From Onchidella celtica (Eukaryota; Mollusca; Gastropoda; Systellommatophora; Onchidiidae): a stretch of 64,000 bases of DNA. Both the position numbers and the translations under genes were made by a program. Location of the stretch: positions 49,015,324 to 49,079,323 of the forward strand of contig OZ007570.1 in NCBI GenBank assembly GCA_963931925.1, given 5' to 3'. Shown here one piece after another: positions 1 through 12,660 of the stretch (position 1 is its first letter; each line of letters starts with the position of its first letter). The notes beneath the pieces are model-generated. The model searched no databases. It was not told where the DNA came from and saw nothing but the letters and a program-made list of their open reading frames with translations.

Positions 1-697
1 CGATACTGAGAGAGAGAGGGAGAGAAGAGAAGGAATAATATGAATACGAAACTTGAGAAGATCGAAGGTCAATAAGCGCATTTTTAAATAGTGTTGGACA
101 ATGAGATATATCGTTCTTGCCGTAATTCAAAACTAACCAACCAATCACACACACACACGTACGCATACACACACACACACACAAGAACTAAAAGCTCTTG
201 AGGAGAAGCACATGTAGCAAAAAAGTGGGATGTCAAAATGAGTACGAAAATAAACCATGTTAGTGATTACAATGTAAACCGTTCACGCTGAAAAGATTAC
301 CACAGTATGTGAATAAGCCTTATGTTACTTACCACTCAAAACGAATAAGCCAGCTCCCTGTCAGTCAGAAACCACGTTCTTCAAGAGGTCAACAAAGAAA
401 TGTATTCAGCAATTCCTGTCTACCGAACATGTTTAAAGCAGCTTAAAACAGGAAAACCAAACCGCATTTGGGAATTTGGACTGAGTGAGCTTTTGTTGTT
501 AACTGGCTCGCTCTCTGCTCCCTGGTAACTAGTGTGAGGTGGAACGTGGAATTGCCCGCCAGCTCACACACCTCGCTGCTGGTACGTGTATTCCTGGCTT
601 GAAGGGGCTTGTAGGGGGAAGGGATGGGAAGGAAAACAAAGGTAGCGGTGAGTACACGGGGGCAAGACAGAGGAGAAGGCCTAAATCTTGGCTCTCT
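1..697. other. Intergenic sequence with no recognisable gene
   Basis: I see no supported coding region here. The stretch contains short GA-rich sequence at the left edge and a CA repeat at about 148-182 interrupted by a few other bases. It ends at the target-site duplication of a SINE copy. Confidence 0.6.
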
Positions 698-969
698 TCC
701 CTGGATGAGATCGTGATTTGAGGTCTTTATTTTAGGAGGTTCGCTGCCCTTGGCATTTACACCTCACTTTACTTGTTTTATTATTTCTTGTTCTGGCGGG
801 GGGGGGGGGAGGGGGGGGGGGGGGAGGGGAGGATATGGATAAATTTTAATCTATTAATTTCAATTTTGCCCGGGCAGCGGCCTTTCGGCCTGTTCTTTAC
901 GATTTCCAACTGCCAAGGTATCTTTAACGTGCCCAACGTGCACACGGGCCCTCCCTGGATGAGATCGTG
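698..969 (-). mobile_element. 5'-truncated SINE copy with an 18-bp target-site duplication
   Basis: The same 18 bases (TCCCTGGATGAGATCGTG) occur at 698-715 and 952-969 and bracket an insert at 716-951. Read on the reverse strand, the insert matches the body and tail of the SINE at 17690-18041. Shared stretches include GTGCACGTTG, the palindrome-like GGCCGAAMGGCCGCTGCCC segment and GCCAAGGGCAGCGAAC. The tRNA-like head is missing, which is the usual result of incomplete reverse transcription. A run of G (about 798-832) interrupted by A has expanded inside the copy. The perfect 18-bp duplication shows that this is a true retroposition and a fairly young one. Confidence 0.8.
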
Positions 970-1479
970 GGCGATTCCAAGCTTTTGAATAATGGGGGGC
1001 AGATACTTGCTCTCTCTTTCTGCGTTGTTTGTTATGCAGAGTGATATGAATCAACCCCTGCTTTCTACTCACTATTGATATTAATTAACAGAATTTGTTC
1101 ATCTGTGCGCATTTTTTTTTTTTTTTGCTTTCACGGGTGGCAGTAAGCAAAGCAGTTATAGGATTTTTCAATTCGTTTTTTGAAGCGATCATTAACAAAA
1201 ATAATTAGTAAAAGACAGTTGCAGTTCATGGGACACCTGAATCGACACAAAGGTCTTGAACACCTTGCTCTAACTGGAAAATAGAGGGCAAAAAAGGCAG
1301 AGGTAGACAAAGAATAACATATTATTATAATCTAGGGAGTGTGAAGAGATGGGCGACAGGGACAAACCAGGACAATAATAAAATGGGCTTTTTGAGAGCA
1401 TCCATGAGGAGGAAAGAGTGACGAACCATGATCGTCGATATCTGTTCCTGATAATACATGCTTCAGTGTATTTCTTTTT
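970..1479. other. Intergenic sequence with no recognisable gene
   Basis: AT-rich sequence with a T run near 1110. Short open frames on either strand show no family resemblance. Confidence 0.5.
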
Positions 1480-1690
1480 GTGCACTGCATGGGCCTGGTG
1501 GCGCGTTAAGTCAAGTCTGTCTTGTCTCAAGTTTGTTTTCCCGTCAGCTGACTGTAGACAGTTTTGACGCGCCCTAACTGAGACCGGATGGTTTCCGTCT
1601 TGCCAGTGCGTGAGGTCCCTTTTAACTCAGTAGTTCATATCTCACACTCAAAACCGAGACAATAATTATAGACTCGACGCCATCAGCACA
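1480..1690 (-). repeat. Dispersed repeat family R, copy 1
   Basis: The reverse strand matches other copies of one dispersed repeat at about 12040-12440, 16360-16645, 17620-18260 (split by a SINE), 42470-42560 and 47690-47830. Shared landmarks are a segment close to GACCTCGCCCATTGGCGAG, GGCGCGTCAAGACTGTCTTCAGTCAG, and GATATGGACTATGGAGTTAA in varying states of decay. I see no coding capacity. The class is unknown; a SINE or a MITE are both possible. Confidence 0.6.
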
Positions 1691-2242
1691 ATCCCTCAAT
1701 CTTCTTTCTGCTTACCTACGATGACTCCTCTGTAAACCCAATCATTTTGAATTATTCAATCTAATGCACGCATCATCTTTGAATTGAGAAGTAATCTGGC
1801 TCCTTAATCAGCTCACTCAACGTTATAATTTGTTTACAATATAACTGTTTTATTCGTTTTTTTGTTTGTTTAGAGTTTGCTATTGTTTGCATCTTGAATG
1901 TCCCGTCATCTTTCGCCCATCCTGGACCCCACTAGTACGTTGCTATGATACCCTATTCGCGTACGTCGACACTTTTTTCGACTTCGATGGATATTAAATT
2001 TGTTTATTTCATCCTGGGCAAGCTTGCCTGTCTTTCGGCCCCCAGTGACTTTTGCAATGAAAAATCAAATGTCGTGCACTTTCATGAGCATGTTCATGTA
2101 TTAAAATGCAAATTAAGAGTACTTAACTGTGACCGAGAGGGGGTAGATCCTTGGAGGAGACATGAAATTCCGTGCAAAAAAAAATCCAAATTAATAACAC
2201 AGAAATCACAACAAAACAAAAAGAATTATTGCTCTGTTGTAT

Positions 2243-2428
2243 ACTAAACAATTCTTTGAGAATTTTACCAATGTAATAATATTGTAACGGAGCTGTTTAC
2301 TTGTGCTTGTGAAACCTAAAATTGATGAAGCCCTGAATACCATACATAAGTGTGGCACTCGGGGAAGATCGTGGAAGACGCAAAGTGGCCGTTATCGTGC
2401 AGTAAAACTCAAACTCAGACTCAAATAA
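2243..2428 (+). repeat. Dispersed repeat family D, copy 1
   Basis: This roughly 190-bp unit recurs at about 5703-5860 (reverse), 10555-10742 (forward), 35511-35590 (reverse, partial) and 61843-62045 (reverse). It begins with TTGAGAATTTTACCAATGTAAT or a variant. It ends in AAAGTGGCCGTTATCGTG followed by GTAAAACTCAAACTCAAACTC. It has no open frame of note and is a short interspersed repeat of unknown class. Confidence 0.6.
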
Positions 2429-2683
2429 ATTCCTGATCGTACATAATTATTTAAGACTGCAGGTTTAACTCTGGCGCTTGGCGGTTTCCACCCAGAGAAT
2501 CGTACTTGCCCTAGCTGTGGTTGATTACGATCCAGAAGCTCATAATGTGAGCACAGTGGAAAAGGGGTGTCTGTTGTGGGTGCCTGCCAGTGAGAGTACC
2601 TGCCTGGTCCTGCCGCAGTCTCACGCAGTGCCTGTGAAGGCGAGATCTTTAACTACAGCTGCTTAATGTTAGTCTGGCTATCT

Positions 2684-2719
2684 TCTTCTTCTTCTTCTTT
2701 CATTTGTTTTTGTTGTGTC

Positions 2720-2788
<69 letters not shown>

Positions 2789-2936
2789 GCCTTTCCCTCT
2801 CACTATCTTTCTTTTTCCCTCTCTCTTCTTCTCTCACACTCTCTCACACATAAACACACACACACACTCTATCTCACACACACGCATACACACTTTCTCC
2901 CTGTCTCTCCTCTCTCTCTCTCACACACGCACAGGC

Positions 2937-2967
<31 letters not shown>

Positions 2968-3162
2968 TTCTCTCTCTATCTTTCTCACTCTCATATGCAC
3001 ACGACCTCTCATTCTTTCTATCTTTCTCATACACTCAGATTCTCTCTCTATCTCTCTCACTCTTTCTCTTTTTCTCTCCCCCGCTCTCTCTTTCCCTCTC
3101 TCGTTCTCGCTTCCTCTCTGTCTCTCTTGCCCCATTTCTCTCTCTCTCTCTCTCTTTTTCTT

Positions 3163-3216
<54 letters not shown>

Positions 3217-3232
3217 CTCCCTTCCCTCTCTT
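2684..3232. repeat. CT-rich microsatellite with CA blocks
   Basis: More than 500 bp of mainly CT dinucleotide repeat with interspersed TTCTCT units, and CA blocks around 2860-2960. It creates long spurious open frames of Leu/Ser on one strand and Arg/Glu on the other. These are compositional and are not genes. Confidence 0.95.
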
Positions 3233-3525
3233 CTAACCAGCACATAACAAGATTCCCACATGAACTTTTTTTTTCTCTCTTTTTCATTTAAGCTCTTCAT
3301 AATCTCCAAAGGGGTTCCCAGTACTTGTGCTCTTCCATTCATGTTCTCTCTGCTGGAGCTCAGCAACAACTACTACCTGCCCATATTTTTTTCGCTGTTC
3401 TTTCATCTCACGTTTTCCATAATTCGTTAATTTTGCCTTTACTCATCGTTCCGATTCGCCAACTCGCCTGTTCGTTTCTGTCATGGCATATGAAAATCAT
3501 TTCATATAACTGTTGTTTTCGGTTT

Positions 3526-3765
3526 TCTCTCTCTCTCCCTCTCTCTTTCTCTCTCTCTCTCTTCACTCTCTCTTTCTCCTCTCTCTCTCTCCTTCTCTCT
3601 CTTTCTCTCTCTCTCCAGACTCTTTCTCCTCTCTCTCTCTCCCTTTCTCTCTCCACTTTCTCTCTCTCCTCTTTCTCTCTCCCCACTCTCTCTCTCTCTC
3701 CATTCTCTCTTTCTACGCTCTCTCTCTCTCCACTCTCTCTCTTCCTCTCTCTCTCTGCCTATCTC

Positions 3766-3801
<36 letters not shown>

Positions 3802-3812
3802 ACTCTTTCTCC
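3526..3812. repeat. CT-rich microsatellite
   Basis: A second CT array lies 300 bp from the previous one. It is broken by CCA, TTT and CGC interruptions that recur every 25-50 bp, so part of it behaves as a higher-order tandem repeat. Confidence 0.95.
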
Positions 3813-4073
3813 CTACCGGCATGATTGTTAATTTAATCATAGCTTGAAATTCAAGCTGAACCATCCACAAAACGTTTTGAATAACATAGTTAATTATACA
3901 AAAATATATTTTCGTAAACAGGCATCGCGGCCAAGAATGACAGTGCAGGTAGGGAACAGGGTACATCTCTGAGAACCAAAATTTCATTTCCTGAAAATCT
4001 TCCTGAAAAATCCATTTGTAACTGTTATCTCATTTTGCTGAACGTCCAATGTTATCATCAGGTCGCTTAGATT

Positions 4074-4436
4074 GTCGCTTAGTAAAAAAGGGCCATTTCT
4101 ATTGGTGAGCCTGAACTGTGGAACAACATTAGTGTTGGCGCTAAGAAAAAAGTGAGAACACTATCACATTCAAAAATAGACTTTAAAACTGAACTGAATT
4201 GTTTAGGAATGTTTTCATTGAAACTGAATGGTATCCCTTTTGGTCTCAGAGGTTTCAGGATGAAAATTGATTGAGTTTTGGCTATGTGTGCGAGTAGAGA
4301 GTACGATGAATTGATCCCTTGTTAATCATGTTTCTAAGTTTAAATTTAGTTCAGCGCCTTAGAACATATCATTTAAAACAAAAAAATTGTGGATTTGGGC
4401 GAGTTAATTATTACATTACGCTATACTCTATTATTT
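4074..4436 (+). mobile_element. LINE 3'-end fragment, copy 1 (degenerate)
   Basis: This matches the copy at 59222-59570 over about 330 bp. In the better copy the frame reads through a LWNNI motif, an ITFKNRLK stretch and a terminal DV followed by a stop. That pattern is common at the C-terminus of non-LTR reverse transcriptase proteins, and a shared AT-rich 3' region follows. Here the frame is broken by several stops. The upstream RT core is absent, so this is a 5'-truncated insertion. Confidence 0.55.
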
Positions 4437-5188
4437 CACACCTCCTGGAGATTACAGCGAGTAGTAAGGCGTGAGTTTTCATTATTAAGTTTAAGATGTG
4501 CTAACGTCAAGCAGATCATAAACAATAAAGAATGGTAAACGCTGAAATCTCCCTATGTGGAAGTGGCCGTAGCCCAGCCAACATCCCTATGTCAATCGGA
4601 CGCAAATTTGTAAAGATCATAATAATTATAGGGATAAGGGGGGGGGGGGTGCGGAAGTGGAAAATAACTGCATGTTGTTTAGTAACATAATAGATGTACA
4701 AGAACTAATGAAGCAGCTCAGTGATGATAACCTCCTTCAGTGTACTCAACTGTTGACGTTTCAGACTAAACAAAACATTTCCTGCACAAAGAACGCACCA
4801 ATCTCTCTGCCTTCCTCTTGTTGTTAGGGGACAGCGGTATTTTATATAGAAAGCTCTAGCTGGACAGTGAGCACAACCCAGTATTTTATCTATTTGGCTT
4901 TGTAGTTAGACCCACGGTCGCTTAACAACAGCAAGCTTAAGCACTTCGCAATCGATCAAGACCACGCTAGACCAGGCAGTGGATGGAGATCCAGTAATTA
5001 TGTGACAGTGTGAATAGACCTTAATGATGGTAAGCCAGGTCTGGTCTCGTCTTCGGAGCCTGGAGATTTTGATTTTCTCAGATTCCTGACATCCAGGCCG
5101 ACGTTATTTCGTTACTGACCCTTCCGTTGACTGTGGTTGCAACATCTTGTACTATAGTGATTCTTGACCATTTAAATCCCCTTTACCT
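4437..5188. other. Intergenic sequence with no recognisable gene
   Basis: No coding region or repeat family that I recognise, apart from a short G run near 4640. Confidence 0.5.
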
Positions 5189-5441
5189 CGCGACCTTAGC
5201 TCTTGTTTGTTCTAAGTATCTCCATTTTCTGACAAACTGGAGATCTTTTAGCATGTAGCAGAGGTATAACGAACGCACACTTTGACACTTGTTTAAAATC
5301 CGGTGTCGCACGTATCAAGCTGTTTCACGGTTCCGATTTGTTCTAACTCCGTATCATGATACTAAAGCCACAAACGTTTAACTTCAAAGTTCTCAGTTGT
5401 GCAGAAAAGTGGAGTTGAAACAAACAAGAACTAAGATCGTA
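5189..5441 (+). mobile_element. MITE family M, copy 1
   Basis: An element of about 250 bp with terminal inverted repeats. The left end reads CGACCTTAGYTCTTGTTTGTTC. The right end reads GGAGTTGAAACAAACAAGAACTAAGATCG, its inverse complement. Three more copies lie at 13516-13760, 53988-54215 and 59979-60223. The interior shares ACACTTTGACACTTGTTTAAAA and ATCAAGCTGTTTCRC. No transposase frame is present, so it is non-autonomous. Confidence 0.75.
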
Positions 5442-5702
5442 TTCTTTTGGCTGTGGTTGCTACATCTTTCACAACAGTCATTCTTAACCCATTAGGGAAC
5501 CTGTCTCCACCTATATTCATGACACATGGCTGAAACATCCCCCTCCCCTCCACCCCAAAAAGCCAATTCATGTCCGATTCCATAAATTTAGTGACACTGA
5601 TGAGCCAACCCGCATCAGTTAAACAAAAGAGATCGAGTTGAACTTTAGTTGAAATTATTATGCACAATAAAAAATAATAAATATACAAAACTTCATGAAT
5701 TT

Positions 5703-5860
5703 CCCGATGAGTCTGAGTTTGAGTTTGGTTTTACAAGTCGTCGACACGATGGCGGCCACGATGGTATTCATCAGTTCAAATTTCACAAAGAGAATTAAAT
5801 AGTTCCGTATCTATTGTATCACACTAGTAAAATTCTCAAAAGTTGTTTTGTTTGGATCTG
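5703..5860 (-). repeat. Dispersed repeat family D, copy 2
   Basis: Reverse-strand copy of the repeat at 2243-2428. It starts at the GAGTTTGAGTTTGG end and includes a CACGATGGCGGCCACGATGG variant of the shared segment. Confidence 0.55.
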
Positions 5861-7017
5861 AAAAGAGTATTGTCAATGAATACACTTTTTATAAAAAAAA
5901 TCAAGTTGTAGATCTTAGTCTCTTTCAGACAAGACAAGACTCGCTGTGGGCACACGTTAGAAAATAATTATATTCTTTCAAGTGTCTTATCCGCCTCTTG
6001 GAAAATCTGAGGGAAAAAGAACCTGGAAAATAAGAAAAACCACGTAAAAAACAATAATGAATACATTGTTTTTCAACTGTGAAAATGATACCATCTTCTT
6101 GTAACCAAGGATTGGCTCTTTATCATTAATTTCAAGGTCGAGTTGTTTTTATTTTTCCGTTTATCTCTCTAACAATCAACTCCAAAGGTCAATCTAGGTA
6201 CTTAAAAAAAAAAACACAAACCCCACAGCAACATTTACCTGTCAGGACAATCCTTTCCCTGACACATAGCGACCCTCTCTCTTAACAGACCTACCCGCCT
6301 GAGGCTTGGAATGGCACACATTCTTACTTGCTTACCTCCAACAAAAACAAACCTATCCTTTTTTCCCTTGTACTTGCTTCAAACTGCGTTACGGGACCCG
6401 GAACACTGTCTTATCCGCCTCTTGGCCTAGCGGTTGCCAAACATTAAGCGGTATAATCAGATCGATCAGCGATAAAACTAATGATTACCAAAAAACTAGG
6501 ACACTGGTAAATCGGGTCGGTTATCTCATTTAGGGTAGACAGATGGTGGTTTTAGGACTTGGGACGTATCCATAAAGTGCGCACGTTCGATTTTTGGCTG
6601 TTTTTTAACCCCCCCCCCCCCTAAAGTATGCTTTCTTACATGTGTGGCCTCAGGCTCCTTCCCTCTATCACTATACAAAAGTACAATCATTAGAATGGTG
6701 AATGTCCAATGATAAGGTCCTGATGTTTGGAAACTGAATGGTATTTTACATGATCTTTTAGAGTATTTTATCAGGGAGATCATTTTTTAAATAACCCCAG
6801 AATTTTATTTGCTGAAAAAAGCAGTAAATAACACCAAACTTTTAAAATTCATTACCACAAATGAAAGGCTGACATACCCTCCCCAGAGACACCCCTCCTC
6901 CAATGTAAGTTTACGTATTCTCCCCCGTTCCCGGAGCATATATACGTACATTATGGATGTTCGCTTTTTTACGCATGGCGAATTTCATCTGGACTTTTGT
7001 TGACAAACTCACAGATC
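5861..7017. other. Intergenic sequence with no recognisable gene
   Basis: AT-rich sequence with a C run at about 6610-6621. Short open frames (for example 6306-6533) show no domain I recognise. Confidence 0.5.
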
Positions 7018-7268
7018 TGCCGACTGAGACCCAAGCTCTCGTTGGCTACAATTAAGTTTGGATAATTTCATACGGTGGACAGTCGAGGTCCAAGCTCCCA
7101 GTAGCTGACTGCAGTTAAATGTTTATAATTTCTTAAGGTGGACAGTCGAGGCCCAATGTTGGGCTCCCAGTAACTGACTGCAGTTAAATGTTTATGATTA
7201 TTTCATACGGTGGACAGAGTTCCAAGCTCTTATTGGTTAACTGCAGTTAAATTTTGATAATTTCACGG
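7018..7268. repeat. Short tandem array, 63-72 bp period, about 4 units
   Basis: Four decayed units each contain GTGGACAG, CCAAGCTC and GCAGTTAAATGTTTATAAT in the same order. The GTGGAC landmarks fall at about 7075, 7138 and 7210, giving periods of 63 and 72 bp. Confidence 0.75.
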
Positions 7269-8508
7269 AGTAATACGCAAAAATCATCTTAAATTGTAAA
7301 GTGTAATATTATTAGAATGTACGTAGAAAATGCAACTCTAACATAATTGTTATATTATTATGCCACAGGCATCTGCGGAATGACAGTGCGTTCGATAAAA
7401 ATATTTAAAGACAGAAACTGATAAATAAAAAATAAGCATAGTAAAAAGTGATAAATAAATAAATAAGTAAATATAAATAAATGAATTATGGGGCAACAAG
7501 AACTGAGAGCGTGAAAACTACTGACTTTTCAACATAATAAAGTTGTTGTGGCCGGCGTTACTGCGCAAAAGACCCTGAGACAATAATTAAATATGTTGTT
7601 CCTAGCAGCATGAAGCGGGGAAAAACAACGTGAGAAGTGAACAAATGCGCGGCGGATGATTTACCCTGTACGAGAGGGAATGGTGTTTTTGCACAACGAA
7701 AAAAAAAAAAAACCAGATTGGAAATTCGGCTAAGGAACTCGTACATAATTTTAATATTAAAGTACGTATTTTCGATTTTGTCCACGTTGACCCCGCCCTT
7801 TCATCCCTTTTCCATGTAGGATTTTCAAATGCCTGGATGGCGGTCTGTAACTGCCGTGACCATCCATGTAAAGGTCGAACTGAAGTGTATCGAAGGGGGA
7901 GGAGCTGGGGCACTTGTCTTCAGGAAGAGCAAGACAATAGTGTAATGACATCATCATTGTAAGCATAAATCAAAGAGAATTCATCAAGACGTGGAATTCA
8001 CTATTGTTCTGATGTCTGTGCTATTTTTCCATCGGAAAAGAGTGTGGTAAAATGCTACGGTCGAAAATTTGTAGGCAGGGTGCAAAACTATTTAACGGCT
8101 AATTGCTCGTCACAGATTGAGAAGGAATATTAGATAGATCTAAGACAAGGTAGACCATCAAGTTGTCCATCGACAGCCTAAATTCTCTTTTCAACTCTGT
8201 CTGTGTGTGGGTGTGGGTGTGGGTGTGTGTGTGCCCGCGCGCTCGCATTTGTGTGAATGTTCTTGTGAGTATGTGGTCTTCCATGATTCCAGTGGTGTCG
8301 CGGAAACAAAAGTAATAACAAAAGCAAAACGGTGATGATATGAAAAAAAGGGATTATTTCAAGACCGGCACATAAGACCAAGGTTTATCATTACTTTGAA
8401 AAAAAATTGAAAGAGACTGGTATTAACAATAAGTGTCCCACGTAGTATGTTTTTATTATTATTATTATCATTAATTATTATCATCATTAATTATTATTAT
8501 TATTATAT
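7269..8508. other. Intergenic sequence with no recognisable gene
   Basis: AT-rich sequence with a short GTGTGG microsatellite at about 8200-8233. It ends in ATT repeats that run into the TAG array. Confidence 0.5.
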
Positions 8509-9088
<580 letters not shown>

Positions 9089-9610
9089 GATATTTGTTTT
9101 TATACAGCTCGCACAGAAGAACAAAAATATTATAACAATGATAACCAAGACAGGATATTAAAATTTATAATTGATATGTTTACGACAATCACTACAAATC
9201 GAAGATCGAATGATGTCTTGCCAGTGACTACGAATATCATCCACAGGCTATTACATTTCATTATTGACCTGATCTGATACAGATTTACCTTTACAGTCAG
9301 CTTAGGGATTTCCCCGCCTCACCTTGATTTTCACCTGTCTTTCCTTAACCCTGTATTCTGTTTATCCTCGTAGCATCTTACTCGGTACAGTCTCGTCAAC
9401 TCATTTGTTTACTACAAAGTTGTGAAGTTCTGGGTGGATGCGAAGGAGTGTTCGTTGTAGGTGTGTACAGAAGGCGAGGAAATACTCATCAAACGTTTTT
9501 ACTAGTGTTTTGACAGCGCATCCTTGTTTTCTTTTCACTTTGAGTCTGTGTTTGATCATATTAATTTTTAACGTTTACCGATTCCTTTACTGCTCATTTC
9601 ACTGTTATTA

Positions 9611-9611
<1 letters not shown>
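9089..9611. other. Intergenic sequence with no recognisable gene
   Basis: No coding region or repeat recognised between two microsatellites. Confidence 0.5.
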
Positions 9612-9699
<88 letters not shown>

Positions 9700-9700
9700 T
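9612..9700. repeat. CT dinucleotide microsatellite
   Basis: About 43 perfect CT units, followed by impure CT, CA and AAC/AAT tracts to about 9790. Confidence 0.97.
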
Positions 9701-9789
9701 TCTTTCTCTCTCTCTTTTTCTCTCTCTAACATACACACACACTTTCTCTCTTCACATATTAACAACAACAACAATAATAATAATAATGA

Positions 9790-10554
9790 TGATGGAGCAC
9801 AGACACACATCCCACACTTCCCACTTAAAATGGGCTCTTGGAGCGGTACAATTTAAAAAATAAATTATCAGGGGGAAAAAACACACACACAAACTCACTA
9901 AAATTAAATTCACACAAAAGAAATTTAAAGATTTAATTTCCACTTATAGTAGATTGAAAATGTTAACAAGATAATGACACATTTGACTGAATTGAATTTG
10001 TTTATTTATTCATTATTACCGAAGCTTTTTCTTTCTTTGCCAATTTTCCATTTTCTTATCTTCCTCCATCAACACCCCCACGATCTCCAACATCAATTCA
10101 ATTAATGAATTACCTAAAATAATTTCCAGCACCTGCAGTTGTTCGCAGTAGGTCATTTTATGTCTGACAGCTAGCTAGCCTCTGCCCCACGGAGTAAACT
10201 CAAGCGCTTAAATCCTCACTTTATTTTTTCTAGCCAGTTTCCGTTCAAGAATAGTCAGTACTGTAATGTTCTCTTAGGCTTTCTGCGCAGTTAGGTGACC
10301 GAAACAACATCATTTTGAAAAGTGGCTCGCATGTTCTGCTTCTCAATGAAATATTACCCTGTTTGTTCTTACATATAATTAAAAATATATCCATTTTCAA
10401 AGACATCATAATCATCTTTGTCACTCTTTTACCCTTTTTTTTTTTTAACTTTATCTTTGCGCCACCCAGAAACCATTTCTCTCATCTTGTTCTTCTTTCC
10501 TCTTTCGCTCTGTCTTTCTCTGTTTCCGTCTGTCTGTCTGTCTGCTTTCAGATC
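9790..10554. other. Intergenic sequence with no recognisable gene
   Basis: AT-rich sequence. No supported gene. Confidence 0.5.
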
Positions 10555-10742
10555 TATAGAAAACAATTCTTGAAAACTTTATCAATGTAATCAATTATAT
10601 ACTAAACTGTTTCATTGTATTTGTGAAATTTGAACTGATGAATTTCGGAATGTACCAGTAATAAAAAAAAAAAAAAACGTAAAAGACTCAAAGTGGTCGT
10701 TATCGTGAGAAGGTGCCGTAAAACTCAAACTCAAACTCAACT
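10555..10742 (+). repeat. Dispersed repeat family D, copy 3
   Basis: The best-preserved copy of the family. It runs from ACAATTCTTGAAAACTTTATC to GTAAAACTCAAACTCAAACTC and carries an internal run of 15 A. Confidence 0.6.
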
Positions 10743-11428
10743 TCTTCCTCTGTCCTCCTCTCACTCTTTCTCCTCCCCTCTCTTCGCAAAGAAAATCACA
10801 TGAGGCCCAAAGCATAACAGAGTATGTATTTCATTTATATCAAGACTCCAAATGTAACAATAGGACCTGCCTCCAGATCAAAAGGAAGGCACCTGTAAAA
10901 TTTCAGGCAAATCCGAGCTGTAAGAGCTTCAGTAGATTTTGTTTAAAAATCCGGCTAGTTTTTTGTGGGTTTTTTTTTTTTTTGGCATTATATCATTTTA
11001 TTGTCACCATTTCATAAGGACTGGTATTCGGCCATGTGAATTTTTTCGCTGCATAATATGCTTTAGCGCAGTGAAGTTTTACAAGACATCTTCTGAATCG
11101 CCCGCTGGGCTTACATAAACCTGAACATGAAAGATCACCGTGACCCTTCAAAGGATACTTCAATTTCAACATTAAAGACGTGCCACAAAAAAACATTTCC
11201 TTCACTATCTGCCCCGCCACCCACGGTGCAGCCTTGAAGAAGTTCGTGTCGAACTGAAATATTTCTCACGTATTTCAACCAAACAGCTTGTTCTTCGCCT
11301 AGCAGCCATCTTGACCTCTTTCTCAGACCTCTTATAAACAAACAAACTCTCCCATAAAAAACAGATAAGGAAAAGAATGGCCAGCTTAACGACGAAGGTT
11401 CGGCGTAGCGTGGGCAGGTCAAGGGTGG
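10743..11428. other. Intergenic sequence with no recognisable gene
   Basis: No supported feature. A run of T is present near 10970. Confidence 0.5.
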
Positions 11429-11605
11429 TTGCCCCAGGCGCAAAATTTGAAAACTATCACAGTTTTGACTGCCAATTGTGACAGTTTCTCAAAACTTAAA
11501 TTAATCAAAAGACATCAGAGATCTACAATGAGCCCAGAAAGACTGAGTAACCTGGCAACACTGTCGATTGAGAGAGATGACAATGTATATTATTCAATAC
11601 TGTTA
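11429..11605 (+). pseudogene. hAT-family transposase C-terminal remnant
   Basis: The forward frame contains SFSKLKLIKRHQRSTMSPER followed by LSNLATLSIER. That closely resembles the C-terminal dimerisation region of hAT transposases, which typically reads FSKLKLIK...RSTMSQERL..LA.LSIE. The frame has no ATG in a sensible place and nothing recognisable upstream. It reads on to a stop near 11650 in low-complexity sequence. Only about 60 residues of a protein usually 500-700 residues long survive, so this is a fragment of a dead element. Confidence 0.7.
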
Positions 11606-11654
11606 TTGAAATTTTGCACAACGTCGAGCATTAAACGCGATTTGCTTTAATTAC

Positions 11655-12039
11655 ATCAGTGTTTTCTTAAAATACAGTCATGTTCAGTATTGGACCGGTG
11701 GAAGGGACTCAGAGAGTGCTAACGGTGCCGTGGTCAAGGGGCACAATACTTTTCTTGCCCAGGGCGCTGGGAACCCACTCTACGGCACTGGGGGGGGGGG
11801 GGTAATGATTGCGCTGACTGTGTGTGTGTGTTTGTTTATCTGTCTGTTTGTATATCTCTGTGTCTATCTGTCTGTGTCGAGGAAAGAGTACGATGGATGG
11901 GAGCGTAGTGTGAAACTCTCCAGCTGTACCGAATGAATGAAAAGCTGGAAAACTTAGAATAGCACAAATGGGTGTATTGTTTAAGCACCATTTGGCTCGT
12001 GGTGCACTAGGGGAGATTACATACCAAGACCGGCCAGGC
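11655..12039. other. Intergenic sequence with no recognisable gene
   Basis: Contains a G run near 11791 and a short GT/CTGT-rich stretch at 11818-11875. Confidence 0.5.
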
Positions 12040-12440
12040 ACTTAGATGCTGGCACACCATAATTTCCGATATTTTCTTAGTAAATCCGGGAAGACCCAAT
12101 CATACTAAGCCCAGTCAGACATAGATTCTGCCACTATTTCTTTGACTTACTTTTTTGCTGGCAACATCTGACTGTGTCTGACATGGCTTGGCATGATCAT
12201 ATCTCCTTTAATCAAGTCTGTTTTATCTTCGTATTAGATTAAGATGTGGACCATGGAGTTAAAAAAGGGACCTCGCCCATTGGTGAGACCAAAACAAGCC
12301 TATCTCACTAGTTCGTGGGCGTTACAACAGTTACTGTCTTGAAAGTTGAATCAGGAGGTGTAAAAAGAGACCTGGCAATGAAACAAAACAGTCGCACAAC
12401 AGACTTGACTCAGTACGCCACCAGCCTTAATTTATCTGAT
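12040..12440 (+). repeat. Dispersed repeat family R, copy 2
   Basis: Forward copy of the repeat described at 1480-1690, with GTGGACCATGGAGTTAAAAA and GGGACCTCGCCCATTGGTGAG. Its left part (TAGTAAATCCGGGAAGACCC and CTGACTGTGTCTGAC) is also found at 16360-16480, so the family is longer than the shared core. Confidence 0.6.
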
Positions 12441-12660
12441 TTTCGGCTCTGGACACTTTTTTTTTTTTTAATGAATATTAAATGCACTGTATTAAACGTC
12501 ATAATTAGCTGTTTGATCGATAGTTGTACTGAACTGAATGCTGGACAATGATAAATCGATTGATCTCCCGTTAGGTATTCAAATAGCTATACAAAAGCCA
12601 TTACTTTTTGTGTCCGCAAAGCTCTTCGACCTGAAGCTAACAAACAGGTGAGTTAAATTA

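Noticed and set aside
2666-3831. Long Leu/Ser and Arg/Glu frames
   Set aside because: Translation of CT repeats on the two strands.
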